A stretch of DNA of 64,000 nt from Treponema_I sp045616125. GTDB lineage: Bacteria; Spirochaetota; Spirochaetia; Treponematales; Treponemataceae. Made by a program: the position numbers and the translations under genes. The stretch is taken from contig JAZLGC010000003.1 of the NCBI GenBank assembly GCA_045616125.1, positions 19,885-83,884 on the forward strand. The letters are read 5' to 3'. Below, piece after piece: positions 43,221 through 52,510 of this stretch (within the stretch, counting starts at the first letter, position 1; each line of letters begins with the position of its first letter). Under the pieces are notes generated by a model. It had not been told where the DNA came from. It did no database searches and saw only the letters and a program-made list of their open reading frames with translations.

Positions 43221-44538
43221 TACAGACGGAATGTACTACATCACCGGTGATACACTGGAAGAATGTGCAAGGGAAATTGAGCGTGAACATGGGCCTGACA
43301 CCTTCAGCATAAAGACACATGAACAGGTGAAGATTGGCAGTATTCTTGGTTTTGGCGGCCACAAAGGCTGGAAGGTCGGCTATGTACTTCTTCCCAAAGC
43401 CTCGGGAAATCCTTTTCCGACATTGGCATCCCTGTACTCAAATAAGCCGGCATCTTCTACTATTTCCATTCCTCATGCTGCCGGTGTACCGTTAACTGTG
43501 CAAGACTGGGAAAATGCAAAGAATGATATCCTTTCAAGAAATGGTGTTCCTGTTCCAGAAGAAAGAAAAACTGCATCCAATCCGGTTCCTGGTAGTAAAC
43601 CCTTCGGTACCCAGAACAATCCGGAGCCAACGCCATCCCAGCTGCAGTCTATTATGGATGAAATTGCAGCCCTTCGTGAGGATGTTCTTTCCCGCTCAGG
43701 TTCTGATTCTCCGGAAGAACATCCAACTATAGCAAAGCTGCGGCTTATTCTTGAAGACAATGAATTTTCTCAGAACTATATCCGGTTTATGGTTGAACGG
43801 ATAAAAAAAGAGTTCCATCTTGATGAGCTTGATGATTATGAGCGGGTGGAACAGGCTCTTGTGCACTGGATTGCTGATACTATCCAGATAGATCAGGCAG
43901 AACTTGCCAGCCGTCCTCAGGTTATTATTCTGGTAGGTCCAACGGGGGTTGGAAAAACGACAACTGTTGCCAAAATTGCATCCTGGTTTGCCTATCCCAA
44001 GACTGGAAAGCCGTTGAAAGTGCGCCTTATTGGAATTGACGGATATCGTATTCAAGCTTATGAACAGTTGGAACATTACGCCAGTATCCTTGATGTGCCT
44101 GTTGAAAAAGTGTGGAGTAATGATGTCAGTGAACGCCTTGCCAGTTACGGAAAAGACTGGGATGTTATCCTTATTGATACCATCGGTTGCAGCCCGAAAG
44201 ATTTTGACGGTCTTGATTCCATGCGGAAGCGGCTTGAACTGCAGAAAGCCATTCCTCAGGTATACCTGACAATGACGGCTTCCTTAACCATGAAAAACAT
44301 GAAGGAAATCATGCATCAGTTTGAGACATTCGGCTATAAATCGCTGATTGTGACAAAACTTGATGAAACTGACTGGGTTGGTAACCTTATCAGTGCTGCA
44401 TGGGAAAATGACAAAAGTATTGCCTATATTACCGATGGTCAGAAGGTACCCCGTAATTTTGCAAAGGCAACACGGCTGCATTTCCTTCAGAAACTTACGG
44501 GATTCAATATCGACTGGTCAAATTACAATACGCACTAA
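43213..44538 (+). CDS. flhF: Flagellar SRP-like GTPase FlhF
   Basis: The TTG at 43213 is used because GGAGAGG lies six bases upstream; the first ATG would remove family sequence. The 441-residue protein has an N-terminal B domain, an NG domain with P-loop GPTGVGKTTTVAKIA (about 242-256), the IDTIGCS switch segment and the TKLDETDWVGNL G4 region. FlhF sets the number and polar position of flagella with FlhG. It overlaps flhA. Confidence 0.94.
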   Translation: MANTDGMYYITGDTLEECAREIEREHGPDTFSIKTHEQVKIGSILGFGGHKGWKVGYVLLPKASGNPFPTLASLYSNKPASSTISIPHAAGVPLTVQDWENAKNDILSRNGVPVPEERKTASNPVPGSKPFGTQNNPEPTPSQLQSIMDEIAALREDVLSRSGSDSPEEHPTIAKLRLILEDNEFSQNYIRFMVERIKKEFHLDELDDYERVEQALVHWIADTIQIDQAELASRPQVIILVGPTGVGKTTTVAKIASWFAYPKTGKPLKVRLIGIDGYRIQAYEQLEHYASILDVPVEKVWSNDVSERLASYGKDWDVILIDTIGCSPKDFDGLDSMRKRLELQKAIPQVYLTMTASLTMKNMKEIMHQFETFGYKSLIVTKLDETDWVGNLISAAWENDKSIAYITDGQKVPRNFAKATRLHFLQKLTGFNIDWSNYNTH

Positions 44539-44669
44539 TGTACCGGGAATAATCTTTCGATACATTAAACGTATAAATACAGACGTAAAGATACTGCACT
44601 CACAGAGAAGATAGTTACAAAAAGTAAGAAACTGTTACGCATGATTACTCATGACATTGAGGGGAACAT

Positions 44670-45542
44670 ATGGAAGATCAGGCATCAGAATTACGGGCCA
44701 TGCTTCATAAGAACCAGGATGGTGCAAACGGCCGTTCTGAAGGACATAAAACACGTGTCATCGCAGTTACCAGTGGTAAAGGCGGTGTTGGTAAAACAAA
44801 TATTTCAGTAAATCTTGCCATTGCATTTGCGCAGACCGGAAAGCGGGTAATTCTTATTGACGGTGACCTTGGTATGGCAAACGTTAACGTTCTTCTGGGA
44901 ATTACACCAAAAGCAAATCTTCTTGATGTAATCAACAAGAAAAAGAAAATGTCTGAAATTATTCTGGACACTGAATACGGCATTCAGTTCATTGCCGGTG
45001 CCAATGGTTTCTCACGTATTGCCAATCTTACCGATGATGAACGTGATTCCTTTGCAGAACAGTTTACAACCTTAGCCAGTGCAGACATCATCATAATTGA
45101 TACCGGTGCAGGCGTATCAGATAACGTTCTCCGTTTTATTGAAGCTGCCGATGAAGCATATGTCGTTACTACACCGGAACCTACTGCCATTACTGATGCC
45201 TACGGGCTCATCAAGATTATTGCTACCGAATTTGTTGATACCCAGCTGAACCTGAAACTTCTGGTCAATAAAGTGCATACTGCAGACGGTGGTAAACGTA
45301 TTGCCGATCAGATTACCAAAGTTGTAGGTCAGTTCCTGAATACCAGTATTGATTACATTGGGTTTATTTATGATGATCCTGCCGTAACGTCTTCTGTACT
45401 CCGTCAGAAACCGTTCATTATTGCTCAGCCTAACTCAAAACCTGCAGTGTGCATCAAACATATTGTCGGCCGCATTGATAAAACCGTCATTCAGACAGAT
45501 GGCAGTGTATCCGGCTTTTTCAAGAAACTGATAGGCAAATAA
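44670..45542 (+). CDS. flhG: MinD-like ATPase FlhG (FleN)
   Basis: The 290-residue protein has the deviant Walker A SGKGGVGKTN (35-44), DGDLGMANVNVLLG and IIIDTGAGVSDNV motifs of ParA/MinD ATPases and ends in a short amphipathic tail (SGFFKKLIGK). FlhG activates the FlhF GTPase and limits flagellar number. A GAGGGGA site precedes the ATG. A 131-bp gap separates it from flhF; no clear promoter was seen there. Confidence 0.93.
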   Translation: MEDQASELRAMLHKNQDGANGRSEGHKTRVIAVTSGKGGVGKTNISVNLAIAFAQTGKRVILIDGDLGMANVNVLLGITPKANLLDVINKKKKMSEIILDTEYGIQFIAGANGFSRIANLTDDERDSFAEQFTTLASADIIIIDTGAGVSDNVLRFIEAADEAYVVTTPEPTAITDAYGLIKIIATEFVDTQLNLKLLVNKVHTADGGKRIADQITKVVGQFLNTSIDYIGFIYDDPAVTSSVLRQKPFIIAQPNSKPAVCIKHIVGRIDKTVIQTDGSVSGFFKKLIGK

Positions 45543-45597
45543 CGATTTACTTGACCATTCCCTCTTTTTGACTTAATCTGTCATAAGGGGGAGTTAG

Positions 45598-46434
45598 ATG
45601 GTTAACCTTAAGATAGTTGTAGGTGGAGCCGTAACTGGGTTAATCATTTCATTCATTTCCGGAATAGCAGGTGGCGTTGGTATTGTTACCGTTCTGATCA
45701 GGGCGCTTATCAGTGCATTGGTCTGTGGTGGCATAGGTTCCGGCGTCAGTTACGTGTTCAAGCGTTTTCTGGATGTTGGTGAGGTCGTTTCTGAAGTTCC
45801 TCAGTCACAACGTCCGGCTATGACAGGGACAGCCGTAAATATTTCAGTTGGTGACGATCCGTTACCTGATTCTGAAAATGCACCGGAATTTTTCGTAGCC
45901 AGTTCAGATACAGCCGCTGCGGCACCAGAGCCCATGCGAGCTACTGATAATGTCAGAACAGACGTTCCACCAACAGCAAGTGCAGGATTTGCTGCAGATG
46001 CTGTCACAGGTTCTGAGAATACCCGTGCTGCGGTACAATCGGTTCAAGAGGCTCCAAAATTCGTGCCTTCATCACTTGGATCCATAACTTCCTCACAAAA
46101 CAGTAATGCCAGGGCAGCAAGTAGTCCTAGAACAGCGCCAGTTGAGCGTTCATCTTCTGCATCAGCAGGAGCCGAATCATTAGGTGGTATGTTCGGAGAG
46201 CTTGATGCCATGCCCGAAATTGAAGACATTGTATCTTCTATAGACGAACCTCATGATCCAGGGCCAATGCTGCAGGATTCCGGTTCGGGTGCCGATTCCG
46301 GCGTTATTGAAGATAGTAGTTTTTCAGAAATGGGCGGTCAGAGTTCATCTTCTCCTGCTTTAGAAATTGATGTGGGAACAGATGCCTCACTTATGGCCCA
46401 GGCAATACGTACACTTTTAAAGAGTGATGGCTAG
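45598..46434 (+). CDS. Conserved membrane protein of unknown function in motility cluster
   Basis: The 278-residue protein has two N-terminal membrane helices rich in Gly (about 8-55, VVGGAVTGLIISFISGIAGG), a long Ser/Ala/Pro-rich low-complexity region (about 65-240) and a short conserved C-terminus (DASLMAQAIRTLLKSDG) that looks like a docking peptide. An AGGGGGAG ribosome site precedes the ATG. It lies between flhG and the sigma factor gene. Function unknown; a motility link rests on position only. Confidence 0.7.
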   Translation: MVNLKIVVGGAVTGLIISFISGIAGGVGIVTVLIRALISALVCGGIGSGVSYVFKRFLDVGEVVSEVPQSQRPAMTGTAVNISVGDDPLPDSENAPEFFVASSDTAAAAPEPMRATDNVRTDVPPTASAGFAADAVTGSENTRAAVQSVQEAPKFVPSSLGSITSSQNSNARAASSPRTAPVERSSSASAGAESLGGMFGELDAMPEIEDIVSSIDEPHDPGPMLQDSGSGADSGVIEDSSFSEMGGQSSSSPALEIDVGTDASLMAQAIRTLLKSDG

Positions 46435-46459
46435 AAAAAGGGTTTAAAAAGGGATAGGT

Positions 46460-47248
46460 ATGCCAACATCTCCATTTGACGAAAAAACAGAAGACGAACT
46501 TTGGTTAGAATATAAAAAAACTCGTTCACCTAAACTGAGGGATGCTTTTATCCGGCAGTATATGCCACTGGTAAAATATGTAGCCGGAAAAGTTTCAACC
46601 GGTATGCCCGGTAGTGTAGAGTATGATGACCTGGTTGGTTTTGGACAGTTCGGTCTTCTTGATGCCATTAACAAGTACGATCCTGAAAAAAACGTAAAGT
46701 TCAAGACATATGCGGTACAGCGAATCCGTGGCTCCATTCTTGATGAACTGCGTGAAATGGACTGGGTTCCACGTTCTGTACGTCAAAAGTCTCGTGAAAT
46801 AGATGAAGCAATTGTTTCTGTAGAATCAAAACTGGGCCGTTCAGCTACTGACGAAGAAGTTGCTGAGGAAATGGGAATCACGGTTTCTGAACTTCAGCGT
46901 ACCGTTATGAAAGTATCCGGTACCAGCATTCTTTCTCTTAATGATGTATGGTATTCCGGTGATGATTCTGACCGCGTTTCTATTGGAGACAGTATTGAGT
47001 CTCCTTCTTCAATGAACCCCGATGTTATCGTAGAACGTGAAGAAGTTCGCCGTGTAATTATTGAGGCCATTAACGAACTTCCAGAGAAAGAAAAAATGGT
47101 GCTTGTCCTGTATTACAAGGAAGACCTTACTTTCCGCGAAATTGGACAAGTTCTTAATGTAAGTGAGTCCCGTATTTCACAGCTCCATACTCGGGCTAAC
47201 ATGCGTCTGCGGGCTAAACTTACAAATATCAGAAAAGGTATCATGTAA
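46460..47248 (+). CDS. fliA: Sigma28-family RNA polymerase sigma factor (FliA/WhiG)
   Basis: The 262-residue protein has sigma regions 2 (YDDLVGFGQFGLLDAINKYDP, FKTYAVQRIRGSILDELRE), 3 (GRSATDEEVAEEMGITVSELQ) and 4 (FREIGQVLNVSESRISQLH). It would direct transcription of late flagellar and chemotaxis genes. WhiG is the name often used in Treponema. It starts 25 bp after the preceding gene, and its stop is one base before the FapA-like ATG. Confidence 0.94.
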   Translation: MPTSPFDEKTEDELWLEYKKTRSPKLRDAFIRQYMPLVKYVAGKVSTGMPGSVEYDDLVGFGQFGLLDAINKYDPEKNVKFKTYAVQRIRGSILDELREMDWVPRSVRQKSREIDEAIVSVESKLGRSATDEEVAEEMGITVSELQRTVMKVSGTSILSLNDVWYSGDDSDRVSIGDSIESPSSMNPDVIVEREEVRRVIIEAINELPEKEKMVLVLYYKEDLTFREIGQVLNVSESRISQLHTRANMRLRAKLTNIRKGIM

Positions 47249-47249
47249 G

Positions 47250-49238
47250 ATGGTAACTCTGGAGCAGCTTCGTTCAGAACTTGAGAAGGTACTGGTTAAT
47301 GACCAGAATCTGCAGTTTGTTGAGGTTCGTGCAGAAACTCTCGATGCTGCAATAGCAGATGCTGCGCTACAGCTTGATGCAAAAGTTTCCAATATTGAAT
47401 ACGAAGTTATTGAACCTGGCAGCAATGGCATTCTCGGTTTGATGAAAAAACCCTGGGTAATCAGAGCCTTTGAAAACGCAGCTGTCGTTCAGCAGAAAAA
47501 GAAAAACAAAGGAGCTGCAAGTACCGGAACTGACGATGACATGCTTGAAGAAGTTATCGTTGAAGCCGACGGACTTTTCTATGTTCACCGGTTTGCTGCC
47601 CAAATCTGTCTGAAGGTAGTTCCTCCGGTAGGTTCCGGTGCACCAGTAGATATAAAAGATGTTCTTGCAGCCTGTAAACGTGCTGATACTCTTGAGTTGA
47701 ATGAGGACGACATAAGACGATTTGTTGCCAATGGAACCGGCGGTGTGTATGAACCCGTAGGATTCTTTGAACACGTTCAGGCCAGCGATGCACTTATGTC
47801 TGTTGATGTTACCAGAGACTGGATGAAGGCAACTATTACCGTTACTTCACCGGCTCCCGGTGGTGCTGAAATTTCACCTGAACAGATTGTCCGCGCCCTT
47901 GAAACTCAGGGTGTTGTAGCCGGTATCAGTCAGGAAAAAATCGATCAGTTCGTTGATATGCCGGTGTATGGCTATCCCTGTATTGTCGCCGAGGCACTGC
48001 AGCCGGTTGATGGCCGTGACGCGTATATTGCCTATAACTTTGAAACAGACCGTTCAAAACTGAAAATGTCCAAACTGAAGGAAATGGAAGGTGATGACGG
48101 TAAGGTTAACTTTAAAGACTTGAATCTTGTTCAGAACGTTGTTGAAGGGCAGCCGCTTGCTCAGAAAATGCTGCCTGAACGCGGTAAAGCCGGTAAAACC
48201 CTTGACGGCCGGTATCTTGAAGCCAAAAACGGTAAGGATATTGCACTGCCCCTTGGTAAAAACGTTTCAGTTGATACCGACGGACGCACCATTATTGCGA
48301 ACTGTAACGGTCAGGTACTTCTGATTAACGATAAAATTACTGTTGAACCTATTATGGAAGTTGAAGCAGTCAATATTAAAACCGGTAATATTACCTTCCT
48401 GGGAACCGTTATTGTTAAGGGGAACGTTGAAGACGGCTTTAATATCAAAGCTTCCGGCAATATCGAAGTATACGGCACTGTAGGTGGCTGTGTTCTGGAA
48501 GCAGACGGCGACATTATCGTATCACTGGGTATTCTGGGACGCGATGAAGCAGTCATAAAATCCGGTAAATCAATTTGGGCTAAATTCATCCAGAACTCCA
48601 CCGTAGAGGCAGAAGATTACATCATGATTACCGATGGCATCATGAACTCTCAGGTAACCTGTATGCACAAAATTCTGGTACAGGGAAAACGTGCTTCAAT
48701 CATTGGTGGTCATCTGTTTGCAACAGAAGAGATTCATGCAAAAACCATCGGTTCCAATGGTGGTGGTTCAGAAACGATTCTGGAAGTTGGTATCGATCCA
48801 CGTGCAAAACGTCATCTTGAAGATCTTATTGACCAGCAGACAAAAATGGTTCGTGAACTTGACGAACTTGAACTTGATATATCAACCCTTGAGAACATGA
48901 AGAAAGTACGAAAGTCCATTCCTCATGACAAGGAAGAAAGTCTTAAACAGTTTATTGTCCGCAGAGATGAACTCCTTAATACTAATGATACTGTTACTGC
49001 AGAGATTCAGGAAATTCAGCAGCGTCTGCGTGAACTTAAGGTTATCGGTAAGATTTCTGCTTCCGGTGTTGTATATGCAGGTGTAAAGGTGTATGTACGC
49101 GACGTGAAGGAAGAAATCCATAATGATGTTAAGGCCGTTACCTTCTTCTATGAGAACGGCTTTGTGCGGCACGGTAAGTATGAACCACCGTCTGCCGAGG
49201 ATTTGAAGCGGGCTCCAGATGGCTATTCAGCCAATTGA
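47250..49238 (+). CDS. FapA (DUF342) polymer-like protein with N-terminal Jag-N domain
   Basis: The 662-residue protein starts at the ATG at 47250, just after the sigma factor gene. Residues 1-60 resemble a Jag-N domain (TLDAAIADAALQLDAKVSNIEYEVIEPGSNGILGLMKKPW). The middle has the FapA beta-solenoid (MPERGKAGKTLDG, VEDGFNIKASGNIEVYGTVGG, GILGRDEAVIKSGKSIWAKF) and the C-terminal part is coiled coil (about 545-620). FapA proteins influence sporulation or motility in other bacteria, but their activity is unclear. Its place in the operon suggests a role in motility. Confidence 0.85.
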   Translation: MVTLEQLRSELEKVLVNDQNLQFVEVRAETLDAAIADAALQLDAKVSNIEYEVIEPGSNGILGLMKKPWVIRAFENAAVVQQKKKNKGAASTGTDDDMLEEVIVEADGLFYVHRFAAQICLKVVPPVGSGAPVDIKDVLAACKRADTLELNEDDIRRFVANGTGGVYEPVGFFEHVQASDALMSVDVTRDWMKATITVTSPAPGGAEISPEQIVRALETQGVVAGISQEKIDQFVDMPVYGYPCIVAEALQPVDGRDAYIAYNFETDRSKLKMSKLKEMEGDDGKVNFKDLNLVQNVVEGQPLAQKMLPERGKAGKTLDGRYLEAKNGKDIALPLGKNVSVDTDGRTIIANCNGQVLLINDKITVEPIMEVEAVNIKTGNITFLGTVIVKGNVEDGFNIKASGNIEVYGTVGGCVLEADGDIIVSLGILGRDEAVIKSGKSIWAKFIQNSTVEAEDYIMITDGIMNSQVTCMHKILVQGKRASIIGGHLFATEEIHAKTIGSNGGGSETILEVGIDPRAKRHLEDLIDQQTKMVRELDELELDISTLENMKKVRKSIPHDKEESLKQFIVRRDELLNTNDTVTAEIQEIQQRLRELKVIGKISASGVVYAGVKVYVRDVKEEIHNDVKAVTFFYENGFVRHGKYEPPSAEDLKRAPDGYSAN

Positions 49239-49566
49239 TTTACAGACACTGTATTCTCAGATGGATAAAGTCTCAAAAAATGTGGCATACCAGGAACGTG
49301 GTGTTCACCTGAACCGTGACGTTAATCAGGCTGACCAGCAGAAAAAAATTGATGAGCAGCGGAAAGCCATTGAAAAAGCTCAGAAAGATCAGACTGAATC
49401 TGACAAAGTGCGTGAGCGCAGCGAAAACCGGCAGCATGATTCCAATACTGCTGACGACCGGAAGAAACAGGATGAACAGGCAGAACAGGTTCCAGAGCAG
49501 CCTGAAGTGCAGTACAACTGGATAACGGACTCTGCCATCGGAAATCATATTGATATTTCCGGGTAA
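49219..49566 (+). CDS. Small charged hypothetical protein in motility operon
   Basis: The 115-residue protein begins inside the end of the FapA-like gene (20-bp overlap). It is very rich in Gln, Lys, Asp and Glu (about residues 30-95), probably helical and coiled. A conserved-looking N-terminus (IQPIDLQTLYSQMDKVSKNVA) and C-terminus (YNWITDSAIGNHIDISG) remain. No family is named here. Translation coupling with the gene before it is likely. Confidence 0.7.
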   Translation: MAIQPIDLQTLYSQMDKVSKNVAYQERGVHLNRDVNQADQQKKIDEQRKAIEKAQKDQTESDKVRERSENRQHDSNTADDRKKQDEQAEQVPEQPEVQYNWITDSAIGNHIDISG

Positions 49567-49595
49567 TATATCATTTTCACAATCAGGATTTTTTC

Positions 49596-50240
49596 GTGTC
49601 ATCATCTGCATTTGCACTTATTCTGACAGTCATAAACCTCATTCTCTGGGTATTCTTTTTTGTCCTGCTCAAGAAGAAATTTTCCCCAGAAAACGTACTG
49701 GATACTATCAGAATTGAAGTAGATAAACTGCTGATTGTTCTGAATCAGGAAACAGACCGTGATTTAACGCTGCTTGAAGCAAAACTTTCAGAGATTCATG
49801 AAGCCATGAAATATGCCGATTACGTGCTGCAGCAGGTAAAAGGAGAACCGATGCTTTCAGATCCTGATTACGGACAGAAGATAGAAATGCATCAGGATTC
49901 ACCTGCCGTTACCGTGTCCATTTCTGAAGAAGCCCGGTCCGGATCCCGGTTACAGAAAAAAAGCACTGCTAAGACAGCCTATCAGGAAGAAGCTGTTGCA
50001 TGGGAACAGAACATGGAACTGTTTACTGGTTATCCTGATCAGCAGCCGGTTCCTGCAGAACAGCCGGCTATGCCTTTGGATACTGTTCCTGCAGGTAAAA
50101 GCGATGACGCAGGAGTTCGCAAGGTGAACCGTCAGCAGGTAATTGATCTTTGGCAGATGGGGCAGAGTGTTGCTGAAATTGCCCAGCGCCTTGATGTTGA
50201 CATGACAACGATTCAGATGATTATCGATATGTTCAGCTGA
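49596..50240 (+). CDS. Membrane-anchored hypothetical protein with C-terminal HTH-like tail
   Basis: The 214-residue protein starts at a GTG (49596). One N-terminal membrane helix (about 5-26) is followed by a coiled coil (LIVLNQETDRDLTLLEAKLSEIHEAMK), a variable middle and a C-terminal helix-turn-helix-like segment (RQQVIDLWQMGQSVAEIAQRL, DMTTIQMIIDMF), similar to DUF6115-type tails. It ends the motility operon and overlaps the convergent neuB-like gene by eight bases. Function unknown. Confidence 0.65.
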   Translation: MSSSAFALILTVINLILWVFFFVLLKKKFSPENVLDTIRIEVDKLLIVLNQETDRDLTLLEAKLSEIHEAMKYADYVLQQVKGEPMLSDPDYGQKIEMHQDSPAVTVSISEEARSGSRLQKKSTAKTAYQEEAVAWEQNMELFTGYPDQQPVPAEQPAMPLDTVPAGKSDDAGVRKVNRQQVIDLWQMGQSVAEIAQRLDVDMTTIQMIIDMFS

Positions 50241-51360
50241 CCAGGTGTTCCCAAAGAAGCCCCTCTCCAGCAGAAACATTACAGGCCAGTTTTTTCCCCA
50301 TAATGTCGTCATAGAATTCCGGTGACATACCTACAGTCAGAACTTTTTCCGTCCGCAGAACTCCAACAGATTCCGGTGTAATGACATCGCTTTTTTTCAT
50401 ATCATGCATAACATGAACCGACCGGTTTGTCCTTCCGTAATTGGCTTCTTCTGCCGGCGCCAGTTCCTTTATTCCGGATCCCAGCACTTCTTCAACGTAT
50501 TCTTCTCCAAAATCTTCGTTTAGAGCGTAAATACGGGACTCTGGCTCAAGTTCTGCCATAAAATGGCAATAGGATACCATTTGCTTGAATTGAGACGGTG
50601 TAAGGGCTACAGGATCGTCTAAGCCATCGGTTTCCTTGCTCAATGTTATGTGTTTTTCAACCATGATGCCACCGGCTCCGATGCTGATTCCGGGAACAAT
50701 ACAGGGGTCCAGTGAATGGTCTGAAACACCGCAGGGAATGCCGAATTCTTCTTCAAGTGTTGAAAGAACTGCCAGATTGTATTCTGTTTCCGGTGCCGGA
50801 TAACTGGTAATACAGTGGAGGAGCGAAAGAGGTGAAAATTCTGAAGCTCCGGTTGCGTTCTTCAAAGGACTCAGAATTTCAAGTGCCTTACGGATGTCTT
50901 TAAGTTTTGAAACTCCGCTGGAAATGACTACGGGAACCATTTTTTCAGCACCTGCTGTTGTTTCAAGTTCCATAAGACATTTGAGCATAGGGTAGTGGTT
51001 TACTTCAGGAGAAGCGATTTTTATGGCATCCGGTTTGATATCCCATAGTTCTTTGAGACTTTGAATGCCAAAGGGAGAACACATGAAAAGAAGACCATTC
51101 TGATGGGCGTAATTCCGGCACTGCTCAAAAAAGGCCGGTGGAACTTCCAGTTCCTTGAAGCGGTCATATAGTGGTATGTTTCCGGTGGGAAGTTTTACGA
51201 ACCCGGTGTTGGGATGAAGAATTTCATGGGCATATACCCACTGGAACTTAACGCAGTCTGCTCCGGCATCTCTGGCTGCATCCATCAGGCTGCAGGCTTT
51301 TTCAAAACTGCCGCCGTGGGCTGTTCCGATTTCTGCAATTATCATAGGGCTTCTGTACAT
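50233..51360 (-). CDS. N-acetylneuraminate synthase family protein (NeuB/SpsE)
   Basis: The 375-residue protein has the NeuB TIM barrel (IIAEIGTAHGGSFEKACSLMDAARDAGADCVKFQ, CSPFG, KIASPEVNHYPML, VSDHSLDP, VEKHIT) and a C-terminal SAF/antifreeze-like domain (about 315-375). It would condense phosphoenolpyruvate with a hexosamine-type sugar to a nonulosonic acid (sialic, legionaminic or pseudaminic type). Such sugars modify flagellins and surface glycans in many bacteria; its place beside the motility cluster fits this, but the activating CMP-synthetase is not in the window. Confidence 0.85.
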   Translation of the reverse strand: MYRSPMIIAEIGTAHGGSFEKACSLMDAARDAGADCVKFQWVYAHEILHPNTGFVKLPTGNIPLYDRFKELEVPPAFFEQCRNYAHQNGLLFMCSPFGIQSLKELWDIKPDAIKIASPEVNHYPMLKCLMELETTAGAEKMVPVVISSGVSKLKDIRKALEILSPLKNATGASEFSPLSLLHCITSYPAPETEYNLAVLSTLEEEFGIPCGVSDHSLDPCIVPGISIGAGGIMVEKHITLSKETDGLDDPVALTPSQFKQMVSYCHFMAELEPESRIYALNEDFGEEYVEEVLGSGIKELAPAEEANYGRTNRSVHVMHDMKKSDVITPESVGVLRTEKVLTVGMSPEFYDDIMGKKLACNVSAGEGLLWEHLVS

Positions 51361-51411
51361 AGCGGAACTATACCACGTTTTCTTACGCTTTCATACGGTT
51401 TTTTGCACACA

Positions 51412-51441
51412 TTGACACGGTGTTTTTTTATATGGTATTAT
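51412..51441 (+). promoter_or_regulatory. Sigma70-type promoter of yebC
   Basis: TTGACA (51412-51417) and TATTAT (51436-51441) are 18 bp apart, about 48 bp before the yebC ATG, in the gap between the divergent neuB-like gene and yebC. Confidence 0.65.
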
Positions 51442-51488
51442 CTGTCATTCTTACGTACACTATTTATAGTCAGATATAAGGAGTTCCA

Positions 51489-52226
51489 ATGTCAGGACAT
51501 AGTAAGTGGGCAACCATTAAACACGCAAAAGGTGCTGCTGATGCTAAACGCGGCCAGCTGTTCACCAAATTCATCAAGGAAATTTCTATTGCAGCTCGTA
51601 TGGGTGGTGGAGATCCTAACTCTAACCCACGCCTGAGAACTGCCATCCTGAAAGCACGTGCATCAAACATGCCTAAAGACAACATTGAACGTGCAATCAA
51701 AAAAGGTACCGGTGAACTGGGAAATGCAGTATTCGAAGAAAAACTGTACGAAGGTTATGGTGCTAACGGTGTAGCTATCCTGGTAGAAGTTCTTACCGAT
51801 AACAACAACCGCGCTGCTGCAAACGTACGCAATATTTTCAACAAAACCGGCGGTAACCTGGGTGCAACCGGTTCTGTAGCTTACATGTTCAACCGCAAAG
51901 GTGTCATTGAATATGATGCAGAAGTTGTAAACGAAGACGAAGTAATGGAAGCTGGTCTGGAAGCTGGTGCTGATGACATCACCTCTGAAGACGGCGTAAT
52001 CACCGTTACCACCGATCCTAACAACTTCGCTGATGTTCTTGAAGCACTGCAGGCTAAAGGTTGGGAAGCTCTTTCTGCTGAAGTTTCAATGGTTCCAGAT
52101 ATGTATGTTAACCTGGACAAAGAAGCTGCTGCAAAAGTTCAGAAACTGGTAGACCGTCTGGAAGAAGACGACGACGTTCAGAACGTTTACCACAACGCTG
52201 AATTCCCAGAAGACTTTGAAGGCTGA
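51489..52226 (+). CDS. YebC/PmpR family protein
   Basis: The 245-residue protein is full length for the family, with the N-terminal signature MSGHSKWATIKHAKGAADAKRG and the GGNLGATGSVAYMFNRKG segment. YebC-family proteins bind nucleic acids; members are described as transcription regulators and, more recently, as translation factors that relieve ribosome stalling. Its codon use looks strongly biased to a few codons, suggesting high expression. It has its own promoter and terminator; an AAGGAG site precedes the ATG. Confidence 0.93.
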   Translation: MSGHSKWATIKHAKGAADAKRGQLFTKFIKEISIAARMGGGDPNSNPRLRTAILKARASNMPKDNIERAIKKGTGELGNAVFEEKLYEGYGANGVAILVEVLTDNNNRAAANVRNIFNKTGGNLGATGSVAYMFNRKGVIEYDAEVVNEDEVMEAGLEAGADDITSEDGVITVTTDPNNFADVLEALQAKGWEALSAEVSMVPDMYVNLDKEAAAKVQKLVDRLEEDDDVQNVYHNAEFPEDFEG

Positions 52227-52302
52227 TTAAAATCGTAAAACGATTTTTCTTGACAAGTTTCGCATAGCGAAACTTGCAGATACAGAGGGAAACTTCTGAT
52301 AC

Positions 52303-52337
52303 AAACCGCTTTGGCGTACGCTGAGGCGGTTTTTTTA
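52303..52337 (+). terminator. Rho-independent terminator of yebC
   Basis: AAACCGCtttggcgtacgctgagGCGGTTTTTTT forms a hairpin with a T-run. Two weaker hairpins (AAATCGtaaaaCGATTT at 52230 and CAAGTTTCGcatagCGAAACTTG at 52255) precede it. Foldback element 5 is inserted directly after the T-tract. Confidence 0.85.
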
Positions 52338-52339
52338 TT

Positions 52340-52507
52340 GGCGATGTCCGTAAAAAGTGTTGCTGAATGCTACGCAGCAACAAAGATTGTACAGGAATGC
52401 CACAAATCGAGAGGATGTACTGGCAATCCGGTAGATTTGTGGAGTTTTGATGAGACCCTGAATCAAGTTCAGGGTGACAATAAGCAATACTTTTTACGGA
52501 CATAGCC
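52340..52507. mobile_element. IS1595-related foldback element (MITE) 5, short form
   Basis: Ends GGCGATGTCCGTAAAAAGTG and the inverted TACTTTTTACGGACATAGCC bound 168 bp. It is flanked by a perfect 8-bp direct repeat TTTTTATT (52332-52339 and 52508-52515). Compared with element 4, it lacks the central hairpin and core module: the junction joins CCACAAATCGAGAGGA to TGTACTGGCAATCCGG. This is the clearest evidence that the family transposes and duplicates an 8-bp target. Confidence 0.9.
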
Positions 52508-52510
52508 TTT

